NCBI GenBank assembly: GCA_036003045.1
Contig: DASYSS010000038.1
Coordinates: 1-64,000, forward strand
Reading direction: 5' to 3'
Source of the DNA: Gemmatimonadaceae bacterium
GTDB taxonomy: Bacteria > Gemmatimonadota > Gemmatimonadetes > Gemmatimonadales > Gemmatimonadaceae
Length of the DNA stretch: 64,000 nucleotides
The notes under the pieces were generated by a model. That model was not told the origin of the DNA. It saw only the letters and a program-made list of their open reading frames with translations, and did no database searches. Both the position numbers and the translations under genes were made by a program. This document shows positions 1 to 8,410 of this stretch, piece after piece (the first letter of the stretch is position 1; every line of letters begins with the position of its first letter).

Positions 1-132
1 GAGATCGTGTCGTTCGACGACCAGATCGGCGCGCACGGGGCGGCAGGCGGGAATCAGTTGCATCCGTTCCTTATCGGTCCGGCGATACTGAATCTCGATC
101 AAGAGACGATCGACGACCCGCGGGACGTGCAC
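1..132 (-). CDS. possible partial gene at left edge
   Basis: An open frame on the minus strand starts with GTG near 132 and runs off the left edge, giving 44 residues that begin MHVPRVVDRLLIEIQ. Third codon positions are mostly G or C, as in real genes here, and the frame would be divergent from the TonB receptor. I do not recognise a family. The fragment is too short to decide between a real N-terminus and a chance frame opposite a 5' leader. Confidence 0.2.
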   Translation of the reverse strand, partial: MHVPRVVDRLLIEIQYRRTDKERMQLIPACRPVRADLVVERHDL

Positions 133-135
133 CGG

Positions 136-2490
136 GTGATCCTGTCAAAGTACGTCGCCGGCGCGGCGCTGGCTTTTGCATGCCTTGGACTGGGCGCGGC
201 GCGAACCTCGCTTCGCGCGCAACAGACGCCGAGGCGAGACACGACCGGCGTGATCGTCGGTCGAGTCCTCGACGCCGAGCGAGCCGAGCCGCGCGCGGGC
301 GCCGCCGTCTCGATCGTCGGGACGACGCAGGGCGCGCTCGCCGACGTCGACGGGCGATTCGTCATCAGCGCGGTTGCGGCCGGTGAACGGACGATCCGCG
401 CGCACCTGCTGGGTTACGCCGCACTCGATCGTGTGGTCGTCGTGCGCGCCGGCGACACGACGCGTGTCGAGCTGCGGCTGCAAGCGGAAGCGCAGGTGCT
501 GAACGCCGTACGGACCGAGGCGCGGCCGATCGATCGCGAGCTGTTCGACTCGAGACCGGCGGTTGGCACCGTTCAAATCACGGCGCGCGCGGCCGAGGGC
601 GTACCGAGGCTCGGCGAACCCGACGTGCTGCGCATCGTGCAGCTGCTGCCGGGCGTCGAGGCGCGAAACGATTTCTCGACGGGGTTCAACGTGCGCGGCG
701 GCGAGGCCGATCAGAATCTGATTCTTCTCGACGGCTATCCGATCTACAACCCGTTTCACGTCGGTGGACTCTTCAGCACGTTCATCGATCCGACCGTCGG
801 CGACATCACGCTGATGACGGGCGGTTTCCCGGCGCGCTACGGCAGCCGGCTGTCGAGCGTGCTCGACGTTCATTCGGCCGACGAGACCCGCGCGGGCGTA
901 CACGGAACGGCAGAGCTCTCGTTGCTGTCGTCGACCGGCGAGTTGGGCGGATCGTTCGACCACGGGAAGGCGTCGTGGATGGTCGCCGGGCGACGCACGT
1001 ACGCCGACGAGTTCGTGAGTCTGATCAGCGACAATCAATTGCCTTATCACTTCCGCGACGAGCAGGCACATTTCGCGTACGCTTTTTCTCCGACGACGCG
1101 CCTCATCGTGACGGCCTACGATGGACGCGACGTGCTCGACGCCAACATCGCGGCGTTCAACGACACGACGGGCGTGAACGCGACCGGCGGCACGTTCTTG
1201 TTCGACTGGGGAAACACCGTCGCCGGCGCGACGCTGGCGACGTCATTTCGCAAACCGAGCGCGCGATGGCTCTTCGGCGACAGCGCCACGGCCGAACAGC
1301 ATCTGTCGCGCTCGAGATTCTCGACGAAGCTCGACATCGGCGCGGGATCGCTGACGCTGGCGAACACGGTGAACGACACGCGGATCGGCGGATCGATCAC
1401 CGCGCGCACGGCGAAGCACGACCGCACGCTCGGCTACGACGTGGCGACGTTCACGATCGACTATGGGGCGTCGTCGCCGCAGACGGAGACGTTCCTCTAC
1501 TCGTTGCACCAGCGCCCGACGTCGGGCGCGTTGTTTCTCGACGACCTCTGGCGCCCCTCGTCATCGTGGCTGGTGGAAAGCGGACTCCGCGGCGAGGCGT
1601 ACAACGGCGCGGGGTTCAACTGGCTTGGCGTCTCTCCGCGCGTGTCGGCGAAGTACTTCATCACGCCCGAGCTCGCGGTGACCGCGGCGGTCGGGAAATT
1701 CACTCAGGGGATGCACTCGCTGGCGCGAGAAGACATCCCCGTTCGCCTGTTCGATTTCTGGGTCGCGAGCGATTCGGCGACGCCGGTATCGAGCGCGTGG
1801 CACTACGTGACGGGCGCCGAGAAGTGGTTCGGGAATTCGCGATACGTGCGCGTCGAAGGGTTCTACAAGCGGTACTCGCGGCTGTTGGACGGCAACCCGT
1901 CGCCCGATCCCGACGATCCGCGAACGAACTTCTTTTCGGTGGGCGGCGAGTCGTACGGCGCCGACGTGCTGTTGCGGCAGTTCGAGCGCGGGCCGTTCAG
2001 CGGATGGGTCGCCTATACGTACGCCGTCGCGGCGCGGCAGCTCGACTCACTGCACTATTTCCCGGGCCACGACCGACGGCACGACCTCAACTTCGTGGCG
2101 AACTGGCGGGCGAAGAAATATCTGATCGGGCTGCGGTTCGGATATGCGACGGGGACGCCATACACCGACATCGTCGGCGAGATCGTGCGGCGCGTGTACG
2201 ATCCGGCGCTCAACGCGTTCGGCACGCGCGGCGGAAGTCCGCAGAACGAATTCGTCGGCGGCCCGCGTGACGGCGCACGTCTTCCGCCGACGCAGCGCCT
2301 CGATCTGAGCGTGACCCGGACGTACTCGGTGCGCGGCACGTCGATCTCGCCGTACGTGAGCGTGGTGAACGCGTACTACGCGAAGAACGTGTTCATGTAC
2401 GTCTTCGACTATTCCGCGAGTCCGCCCACGAAAGAAGCGATCTCGCAGTTCCCACTTTTGCCGTCAGCCGGTGTCTCGATTCGGTTCTAG
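136..2490 (+). CDS. TonB-dependent receptor with carboxypeptidase-regulatory-like domain
   Basis: SusC/CirA-like outer-membrane receptor of about 784 residues, expected to import a large or chelated substrate using TonB energy. From GTG 136 the protein begins MILSKYVAGAALAFACL, a signal peptide ending near residue 28. A carboxypeptidase-D regulatory-like Ig fold follows (GVIVGRVLDAE to about residue 120). The plug contains FNVRGGEADQNLILLDGYP and the rest is a beta-barrel ending in SIRF, the terminal Phe typical of BAM substrates. The frame stays open upstream to 7, but those residues look non-coding, so the GTG before the signal peptide is preferred. The stop overlaps the DUF4249 gene, the usual partner of this receptor type. 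The substrate cannot be read from sequence. Confidence 0.88.
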   Translation: MILSKYVAGAALAFACLGLGAARTSLRAQQTPRRDTTGVIVGRVLDAERAEPRAGAAVSIVGTTQGALADVDGRFVISAVAAGERTIRAHLLGYAALDRVVVVRAGDTTRVELRLQAEAQVLNAVRTEARPIDRELFDSRPAVGTVQITARAAEGVPRLGEPDVLRIVQLLPGVEARNDFSTGFNVRGGEADQNLILLDGYPIYNPFHVGGLFSTFIDPTVGDITLMTGGFPARYGSRLSSVLDVHSADETRAGVHGTAELSLLSSTGELGGSFDHGKASWMVAGRRTYADEFVSLISDNQLPYHFRDEQAHFAYAFSPTTRLIVTAYDGRDVLDANIAAFNDTTGVNATGGTFLFDWGNTVAGATLATSFRKPSARWLFGDSATAEQHLSRSRFSTKLDIGAGSLTLANTVNDTRIGGSITARTAKHDRTLGYDVATFTIDYGASSPQTETFLYSLHQRPTSGALFLDDLWRPSSSWLVESGLRGEAYNGAGFNWLGVSPRVSAKYFITPELAVTAAVGKFTQGMHSLAREDIPVRLFDFWVASDSATPVSSAWHYVTGAEKWFGNSRYVRVEGFYKRYSRLLDGNPSPDPDDPRTNFFSVGGESYGADVLLRQFERGPFSGWVAYTYAVAARQLDSLHYFPGHDRRHDLNFVANWRAKKYLIGLRFGYATGTPYTDIVGEIVRRVYDPALNAFGTRGGSPQNEFVGGPRDGARLPPTQRLDLSVTRTYSVRGTSISPYVSVVNAYYAKNVFMYVFDYSASPPTKEAISQFPLLPSAGVSIRF

Positions 2491-3634
2491 CGCAGCGCAC
2501 GGCGTGGCGATCGCACTCGTCGCCCTCTCGGCATGCGAGCTGGAGAAGGTGAACGTCCCGCAATCGACACCGAAGCTCGTGGTGCACGCCGTGCTCACCC
2601 CGAGCGCCGCGGAGCAGATCGTCTTTCTCGAGCAGACGTTGAGCGGGGCGATCAACGCCGGCGACCACCACACGTTCAATCTCAACGACCCGATCGAGAG
2701 CGCCGGCGGCGTGCCGATCATCAACGCGCTCGTCGAGATCGTCGACTCGAGCGGGGTTGTGGTGAGGGGCTCCGAGACGCCCGTGCCGAGCGCCACCGTC
2801 AACGGGCCAGGCGTCTACCACGTTCCAATTCCCGGCCACTCGCTGCTCCTTGGCGCCCGGTACAAGCTCCACGTGCGCACCACGGACGGCGACGACATCA
2901 CCGCGTTCACGCGCATCCCGCTCCCCGAAGTGACGACCACCGGCGGGCTCACGCGAACGCTGAATCGCGACCACGACACCCTCAACATCGTGTGGGGCGA
3001 AGCGCCCAAGGCACGGGCGTACGCGATGCGCGTCGAGAGTCCGTACGGTCCGTTCTTCCTGTTCACGGACAGCCTACACGTGCGTCTCACCGGCGATCTG
3101 CGAAATCTGTTCTCGGAGAATCTCCAGCACGTGCTGATCCCGGGGTTCCACCAGGATCTGCTCGTCGCGGCGGTGGACTCGAACTTCTTCGACTACTATC
3201 GGACGAACAACGATCCGTTCACCGGCGCGGGGATCATCAGCCGAATCAATGGCGGGCTCGGGCTATTCGGATCGCTCGTGACGCTCACGAACGGGACGCT
3301 GACCGTCATCGCCGACCAGACGGAGCCGATCGAGGGACGATTTCGTCTGCAACCGAGTGCCGACACGGGCTTCGTCGCGTCGTTCAACCTCTATGTCGAG
3401 TCTCCGGCCATCAGCAGCACCGCGCCCGCTGCGCTCAGCGGCAGGTACATCACCACGGGCACCAACCCTCGCGCCGACGGCGTCGTCGGCCGCATCAAGG
3501 GCAACGACGTGGTGCTCGCCTTTCTCAGCAATCAGACCGCGAGCGACACGCTGGGCGTCTTCGTCGGCCAGTTGAACAACGGCGTGCTCAAGGGCCAGTT
3601 CAACACTGGTCTGGCGGCGACGTTCTCCAAGTAG
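2471..3634 (+). CDS. DUF4249-type outer-membrane lipoprotein
   Basis: 387-residue lipoprotein starting at GTG 2471, overlapping the receptor stop by 20 nt, so translation is probably coupled. The N-terminus has a lipoprotein signal with lipobox LSAC (VALVALSACELEKVNVP). The body (KLVVHAVLTPSAAEQIVFLEQTLSG, cut here to its first part) resembles the DUF4249 family, found next to TonB receptors carrying a carboxypeptidase-regulatory domain. That pairing suggests a surface or periplasmic accessory of the receptor. The function of DUF4249 proteins is not established. The C-terminal third (about residues 270-387) is Thr/Ser-rich and predicted beta-rich. Confidence 0.75.
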   Translation: MSRFGSSAAHGVAIALVALSACELEKVNVPQSTPKLVVHAVLTPSAAEQIVFLEQTLSGAINAGDHHTFNLNDPIESAGGVPIINALVEIVDSSGVVVRGSETPVPSATVNGPGVYHVPIPGHSLLLGARYKLHVRTTDGDDITAFTRIPLPEVTTTGGLTRTLNRDHDTLNIVWGEAPKARAYAMRVESPYGPFFLFTDSLHVRLTGDLRNLFSENLQHVLIPGFHQDLLVAAVDSNFFDYYRTNNDPFTGAGIISRINGGLGLFGSLVTLTNGTLTVIADQTEPIEGRFRLQPSADTGFVASFNLYVESPAISSTAPAALSGRYITTGTNPRADGVVGRIKGNDVVLAFLSNQTASDTLGVFVGQLNNGVLKGQFNTGLAATFSK

Positions 3635-3721
3635 GAGGCCGCACGCTCGTGGGAGCTGCGCTCAAGGATACAGAGCCGCCGGCCATTACTACGACGGGAG
3701 TCTGCACCGGGAGACTGAGAA

Positions 3722-4150
3722 TCAACGTCCACCGAGAGCGGAGCGAAGGTCGTCGGCGTCGAGCCGCGCGGGGTCGTCGAGATCGCCGGAGCGGCGTTGG
3801 ACGCCGCGGACGACGGCGTCGACTGTCACCAGCGGCGCGTCGGCTTCGGCGACGATGGTCGTCTCCCACTTGCCGCGGTCGGGCCCCTTGAGCACGAGGC
3901 GGTAGTGCGCGGTGTAAACGACGTAGCGCGGGTCCTTGTCGGCGAGGTCCTGTCCTTCGAAGGGAATTGCCGCAACGACGGCGACGCCGCTTTCGACACC
4001 GCCTTGACGGATCGGCGCAAACAGATGCACCTCGGCGATGCGGTCGATGGCGATCTGCGCCGTGATCGCCAGGAGGAATCGCTCGCGCGCGTCCAGTGGA
4101 TGAGTCGCGGGCGACTGCTTCGGTCGCGCGGGTGGGGGGGCCATGGTCAT
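3722..4150 (-). CDS. hypothetical protein coupled to the LOR/SDH gene
   Basis: 142-residue protein starting MTMAPPPARPKQSP at 4150. Its ATG overlaps the stop of the upstream LOR/SDH-domain gene as ATGA, which fixes the start and implies co-translation. The first ~20 residues are Pro-rich and low in complexity. Next come a helical segment (ARERFLLAITAQIAIDRIAE) and a beta-rich part with YVVYTAHYRLVLKGPDRGKW. There is no signal peptide or membrane segment. I do not recognise a family. Its fixed position suggests a partner or accessory of the preceding enzyme. Confidence 0.7.
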   Translation of the reverse strand: MTMAPPPARPKQSPATHPLDARERFLLAITAQIAIDRIAEVHLFAPIRQGGVESGVAVVAAIPFEGQDLADKDPRYVVYTAHYRLVLKGPDRGKWETTIVAEADAPLVTVDAVVRGVQRRSGDLDDPARLDADDLRSALGGR

Positions 4151-5271
4151 CGCGACGCCGCCTGCGCGACGCCTCGAGCGGGGGTCGCGCGCGTCTGGAT
4201 CTCTTTTTCGACGTAGAGCCGAAGGATGTGCATGAAGTCCTGTGCGTTGGTGACGACGCCGAACGCCTGGTGCGTTCCGCGATCCTTGAGCTTGCTCACG
4301 ACGAACTCCGACGAATCGACGCAGATGGTCGGCAGCTCGCGCATCGAGCCGTCGGGGTGTTGCACGAATGCAGGCAGCATATTGCCGGTCGCGATCGCGT
4401 GCAACGCCGTGGCGATCATGATCGCCATCGTCGCCTTGATCGTGTGGCGCCGCATCGCGTCCTGCGCGACGAGCATGTCGGTGATGACGTCCGGAAGCGG
4501 GCCGTCGTCGCGGATCGAGCCGGTGAGCACGAACGGGACATTGTTTTTGACGCACGAGTACATGATCCCGTCGGTGATGATTCCCTGCTCCACCGCGGCG
4601 GCTATCGACCCGGCCGCCCGCACCCGATTAATGGCGCGCATGTGCAGCCCATGCCCGCCCTGCGTGATCTCGCCCGTCGAGCTCATGCCGAGCGTGGTGC
4701 CGTAGATCGACGCCTCGATATCGTGCACGGCGACGGCGTTGCCGGCGAGCAGCGCGCCGACGAACCCGTTGGCGATGAACCAGCTCATGTCGGACCGCGC
4801 GCGCGAGTGGACGAGCGCCGGTCCGGTGACCCAGACCGGATAGCCCCCGCGATTCTTCTCGTCGATCAGGACGCGCGCCATGTGCGCGTAGTCGATCGGC
4901 TTTTCGCGCGACACCTCGCTCGACATGAACGTGAACGCGTCGGGGTCGACGCCGTGCGGCACCATGTGCGTCTGCACGAAGATGCCCTGCGAGCCGTCTT
5001 CTTTGTCGCCCACCGCGACGAGGTCGCCCTTCTTGAGCGTGCGCCCCTCGCGAACCCAGATGATTCCGTCGCGGTCGAGCACGAGGCCGCTGTCCATGCG
5101 CGGCTCGCGCGGCGCGACCCACTGGCCCTTGACGCGGACGAACGTCGGGAGATTGGTGGTCGAGAAGAAGCCGTCGGGCAGGACGCCGTCGGCAGGGGCA
5201 GCCGCAAATTTGGCGTCGGGGTAGCTCGTGAACGGCGGCTGCGAGAAATCCGGTGGCGGGAAGTTCGACAC
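4147..5271 (-). CDS. LOR/SDH bifunctional enzyme conserved-domain protein (TIGR00300-like)
   Basis: 374-residue cytosolic protein starting at GTG 5271. The segment GVLPDGFFSTTNLPTFVRV followed by a short Asp-rich element is characteristic of the LOR/SDH conserved domain. That domain also forms the C-terminal part of cyanobacterial ArgZ/AgrE and the archaeal ornithine cyclodeaminase group. The second half (WFIANGFVGALLAGNAVAVHD, PLPDVITDMLVAQDAMRRH) matches the Rossmann-like half with a nucleotide-binding look. No N-terminal arginine dihydrolase domain is present, so this is the stand-alone form. A role in ornithine/proline or lysine-related metabolism is inferred from the family only. It is followed by a coupled 142-aa gene. 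Confidence 0.7.
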   Translation of the reverse strand: MSNFPPPDFSQPPFTSYPDAKFAAAPADGVLPDGFFSTTNLPTFVRVKGQWVAPREPRMDSGLVLDRDGIIWVREGRTLKKGDLVAVGDKEDGSQGIFVQTHMVPHGVDPDAFTFMSSEVSREKPIDYAHMARVLIDEKNRGGYPVWVTGPALVHSRARSDMSWFIANGFVGALLAGNAVAVHDIEASIYGTTLGMSSTGEITQGGHGLHMRAINRVRAAGSIAAAVEQGIITDGIMYSCVKNNVPFVLTGSIRDDGPLPDVITDMLVAQDAMRRHTIKATMAIMIATALHAIATGNMLPAFVQHPDGSMRELPTICVDSSEFVVSKLKDRGTHQAFGVVTNAQDFMHILRLYVEKEIQTRATPARGVAQAASR

Positions 5272-5283
5272 GCACTGGAATGT

Positions 5284-5397
5284 AGGTGGACGGGTGGACG
5301 GGTGGACGGCACCTGGCCACTAACGGCTGAGTTCTGTTGGCTGCGTGGGTCCCGGTCCAACGGTCCACCTGTCCACCCGTCCACCTGTCCACCCGGT
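5284..5397. repeat. 8-bp tandem repeats in inverted arrangement
   Basis: The gap between the LOR/SDH gene and the outer-membrane protein holds about three units of GGTGGACG near 5284-5308. The complementary words (GTCCACCC/GTCCACCT) lie at about 5360-5396. The two clusters are opposed and could form a long hairpin on either strand, directly after the stop of the barrel gene. The same 8-bp word family recurs at 21441-21535 and 39848-39872. It may act as a terminator or REP-like element. Confidence 0.6.
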
Positions 5398-6024
5398 TCA
5401 GCGGCCGCCCCACACGAATCCCATCCCGACGCCGAACCCGAAGCCGCTCGCGTTCTCGGTCAGGGCGTCGGGGTGCGAGAACGATCCGACGGCGTGGTAG
5501 TCGCCCTCGACGCGAAGCATGAAGTGGCGTGCGACGTACCAATCGGCGCCGGCGCCGAACCGCGCGCCGGCGGCGGTCTCGGTGGTCGTCGACGCGGCGC
5601 CGAAATCAGAGGCGTCGGCCACGCTATGGACGTACGGGCCGGCGGCGGCGGAGACGAACGGCCGGAACGAGCGGCTCAGCGAAAGAGGCTCCGGTGAGTA
5701 TCGCACACCGAACAGCACCGGCGCGATCGTGTTGGCGTGGCTGTGGCCGAATTGCTCGAACGTATCGGTGTTCAACACGCCGAACGTGATCTCGACCGCG
5801 GCTTGCGGATGCACGTAGTGGCCGTAGCCGATGTATCCGAGCTCGCCCGTCGTGTGCGTGCTCGATTGCGTCGCGGTGGCCGACACGTCGCGCGCGCCGG
5901 TGAGCCCGACACCCAACGAGATGATGTTTCTTCCCGCGAGGCTCAAGGTGTCATCCGATCGCTGACCGAACGCCAGCGCGGGCACGAGGAGCGAAACCAA
6001 CAACGGTATCGCCGCACGTCGCAT
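5398..6024 (-). CDS. outer-membrane beta-barrel protein
   Basis: 208 residues from ATG 6024, chosen because it opens a clear signal peptide (MRRAAIPLLVSLLVPALAFGQ). The mature part alternates polar and hydrophobic residues with aromatic girdles (GELGYIGYGHYVHPQAAVEI, FGVRYSPEPLSLSRSFRPFV) and ends GMGFVWGGR. This is the pattern of an eight-stranded OmpA/OmpW-like barrel. The text GARFGAGADWYVARHFMLRV is a typical amphipathic strand hairpin. No enzymatic motif is visible. The gene is probably monocistronic, with a repeat hairpin following its stop. Confidence 0.65.
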   Translation of the reverse strand: MRRAAIPLLVSLLVPALAFGQRSDDTLSLAGRNIISLGVGLTGARDVSATATQSSTHTTGELGYIGYGHYVHPQAAVEITFGVLNTDTFEQFGHSHANTIAPVLFGVRYSPEPLSLSRSFRPFVSAAAGPYVHSVADASDFGAASTTTETAAGARFGAGADWYVARHFMLRVEGDYHAVGSFSHPDALTENASGFGFGVGMGFVWGGR

Positions 6025-6122
6025 AGCTGATTCCTGCGAATGGTGGGTTCCGAGAATGCTACCGACTTCGACCACTGTACCACGGTTCGCGAGAAGCCGC
6101 GAGACTCATGGCATCACGGATA

Positions 6123-8390
6123 TCACAGCAGCGCCACGGGGTCCCGGTCGAGCGTCACGCGCAAGTCCGCGCGCTTGGGCGCCTTGAACCGCTCCATGAA
6201 ATAGAGCCCGACCTTCGTGAGGTCGGCCGCACGATCAGACTTCAAGAGCGCGTGCCACCGCCACCGGTTCTTGATCCGTTCGACAGGACACGGCGCCGGG
6301 CCGACGACGGTGAGTCCGTGAATCGATCGCTTGGTCGACAGCGCGTGAAGCCATGCGACCGCCGACGCCGCGAGACGCGCCGTATCGCTCTCCGTCGTGC
6401 CGCTGAACACGATGTTGGCGAGCCGGATCGTCGGCGGATACGCTGGAGAGTCGCGCGCCGTCAGCTCTTCGCGAACGAAGCCGGTGTAGTCGTGTTTCAT
6501 CGCGCAGACGACGGCGTGATGCGTCGGCACGCGCGTTTGAATCAACACGTCGCCGCCGCGCGGACCGCGGCCCGCCCTCCCCGCGACTTGACTCAGGAGC
6601 TGAAAGCACCGCTCGGACGCGCGAAAATCGGGCAGGTTGATGCCGACGTCCGCGTCCACGACGCCGACGAGCGTCACGTTGGGAAAATCCAATCCCTTCG
6701 CGATCATCTGCGTGCCGAGCAGTACGTCCACCTCGCCGCTTCCAACGCGATCGAGGATCTCGGCGTGGGCCCACTTGCCGCTCGTCGTGTCGACATCCAT
6801 CCGCGCGATGCGCGCCGATGGAAAACGGTCGGCCAGCAAACGCTCCACCTGCTGCGTGCCGAGTCCGCGCTGCCGGAGCACGGCGCCGGAACATCTCGGA
6901 CACGCTCGAGGCAGCGGCTCGGTGTGCCGGCAGTAGTGACAGACGAGCCCTTCCGGCGTTCGATGATACGTGAGGCTGATCGAGCAGTTGGGACAGGTCG
7001 CGACGTACCCGCAGGTCTCGCACTGCACGAACGCCGCGTACCCGCGCCGATTCAGCAGCAGGATGCTTTGCTCCTGCTTCTGGAGCCGCTGCGACAGCGC
7101 GTGCTCGAGCTCTTCGCTCAGTACGAGACGCAGCCAGTCGGTCGCGCTGCGCTCGGAGGCCGGACGCACGGCGGCGGCGCGCGACGCCTCGCGGCGGTCC
7201 ACGACGCGCACGTCCGGCAGACGCCCGCCGCCGACGCGCTCGGGCAACGTGATCAACGTGTACGTTCCGCGCTGCGCGTTCGTCCAACTCTCCAGGCTCG
7301 GCGTCGCGCTTCCGAGCACGACGATCGCTCCTTCACGCCTCGCCCGCACGATCGCGACTTCGCGCGCGTGATAGCGCGGCGTCTCGCCCTGCTTGTAGCT
7401 CGACTCGTGCTCTTCGTCGACGACGATCGCGCCGAGGTTGGCGAGCGGCGCGAAGATCGCCGAGCGGGCGCCGACGGCGATTTGCTTGCGCCCTTCGCGC
7501 AGCGCGAGCCATTCGTCATACCGCTCGCCGTCGCCGAGCGCGCTGTGCAGCACCGCCACCGCGTCGCCGAATTCGGCGCGGAAGCGGTCGACCGTCTGCG
7601 GAGTGAGCGCGATCTCGGGGACGAGCACGATCGCCGTCTTTCCTTCGCTCAGAACGAGCCGCTTGAGCAGCTCGATGTAGACGAGCGTCTTGCCGCTGCC
7701 GGTGATTCCGTGGAGCAGGAAGACGTCGCCGCTCTTTCCGCCGGCAAGCGTCTCGAGCGCGGCGCGCTGCGCGGCCGACGGGGCGTGTCCGGTCGCCGCG
7801 GGAGCCGGGCGGCGCGCGAAGGGATCGCGCGACACCGTTTCGTCCGCGAGCGTCACGAGCTCGCGCTTCACGAGCGTCCGAAGCACGGCGGGCGAGAACT
7901 TGTGGCGCTCGGTGAGATGTTCGACCGGCACGGGCCCGCCGATCGATTCGATCAACTCGAAGAGCGCCCGCTGTTGGGGCGCCCGCTTGAACGTCGTATC
8001 GCGCTCGAGGAGCGACGGCAGCTCATCCCGAATCGCCACGATGCGCCGCGTGCGTCGCGACGGTTCCGGCGCCGCGTGAGACGCCAGCGCCGCGGGCAAC
8101 GCGCTACGGATCACGACGCCGACCGGGGCGACGTAGTACTCGGCGATCCACGCGCAGAGCGACAGCATCTCGGCGCTCATCACCGGCTCGTCGTCGGGAA
8201 TCGACTCGACCGGTTTCGCCGCAACGTTTCCCGGCTCGACGTCCGCCGCCACGATCACGCCCATCGCGCGTCGATTTCGAAATGGAACGACGACGCGCCT
8301 GCCCGGCCGCGCGCGGGACGTCAGCTCGGCGGGGACTTGGTACGTGAAGGTGTGGAAGAGCGGAACCGGGAGGGCGACCGAGACGAGCAT
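6123..8390 (-). CDS. priA: primosomal protein N' (replication restart helicase PriA)
   Basis: 755-residue superfamily-2 helicase that reloads the replicative helicase at stalled forks. From ATG 8390 the N-terminal 3'-DNA-binding domain begins MLVSVALPVPLFHTFTYQVP. Walker A GITGSGKT is near residues 228-235, the DEEH box follows near 330, and GSATPS is motif III. The cysteine cluster CETCGYVATCPNC with CHYC and CPRC forms the two zinc sites. QVAGRAGRG is motif VI. Length matches the family. It lies 20 nt after a histidine kinase gene and may be co-transcribed with it. The frame stays open upstream into the kinase gene, but that part is not PriA. Confidence 0.95.
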   Translation of the reverse strand: MLVSVALPVPLFHTFTYQVPAELTSRARPGRRVVVPFRNRRAMGVIVAADVEPGNVAAKPVESIPDDEPVMSAEMLSLCAWIAEYYVAPVGVVIRSALPAALASHAAPEPSRRTRRIVAIRDELPSLLERDTTFKRAPQQRALFELIESIGGPVPVEHLTERHKFSPAVLRTLVKRELVTLADETVSRDPFARRPAPAATGHAPSAAQRAALETLAGGKSGDVFLLHGITGSGKTLVYIELLKRLVLSEGKTAIVLVPEIALTPQTVDRFRAEFGDAVAVLHSALGDGERYDEWLALREGRKQIAVGARSAIFAPLANLGAIVVDEEHESSYKQGETPRYHAREVAIVRARREGAIVVLGSATPSLESWTNAQRGTYTLITLPERVGGGRLPDVRVVDRREASRAAAVRPASERSATDWLRLVLSEELEHALSQRLQKQEQSILLLNRRGYAAFVQCETCGYVATCPNCSISLTYHRTPEGLVCHYCRHTEPLPRACPRCSGAVLRQRGLGTQQVERLLADRFPSARIARMDVDTTSGKWAHAEILDRVGSGEVDVLLGTQMIAKGLDFPNVTLVGVVDADVGINLPDFRASERCFQLLSQVAGRAGRGPRGGDVLIQTRVPTHHAVVCAMKHDYTGFVREELTARDSPAYPPTIRLANIVFSGTTESDTARLAASAVAWLHALSTKRSIHGLTVVGPAPCPVERIKNRWRWHALLKSDRAADLTKVGLYFMERFKAPKRADLRVTLDRDPVALL

Positions 8391-8410
8391 CCTCGGAAAG
8401 TTAGGTCCTT

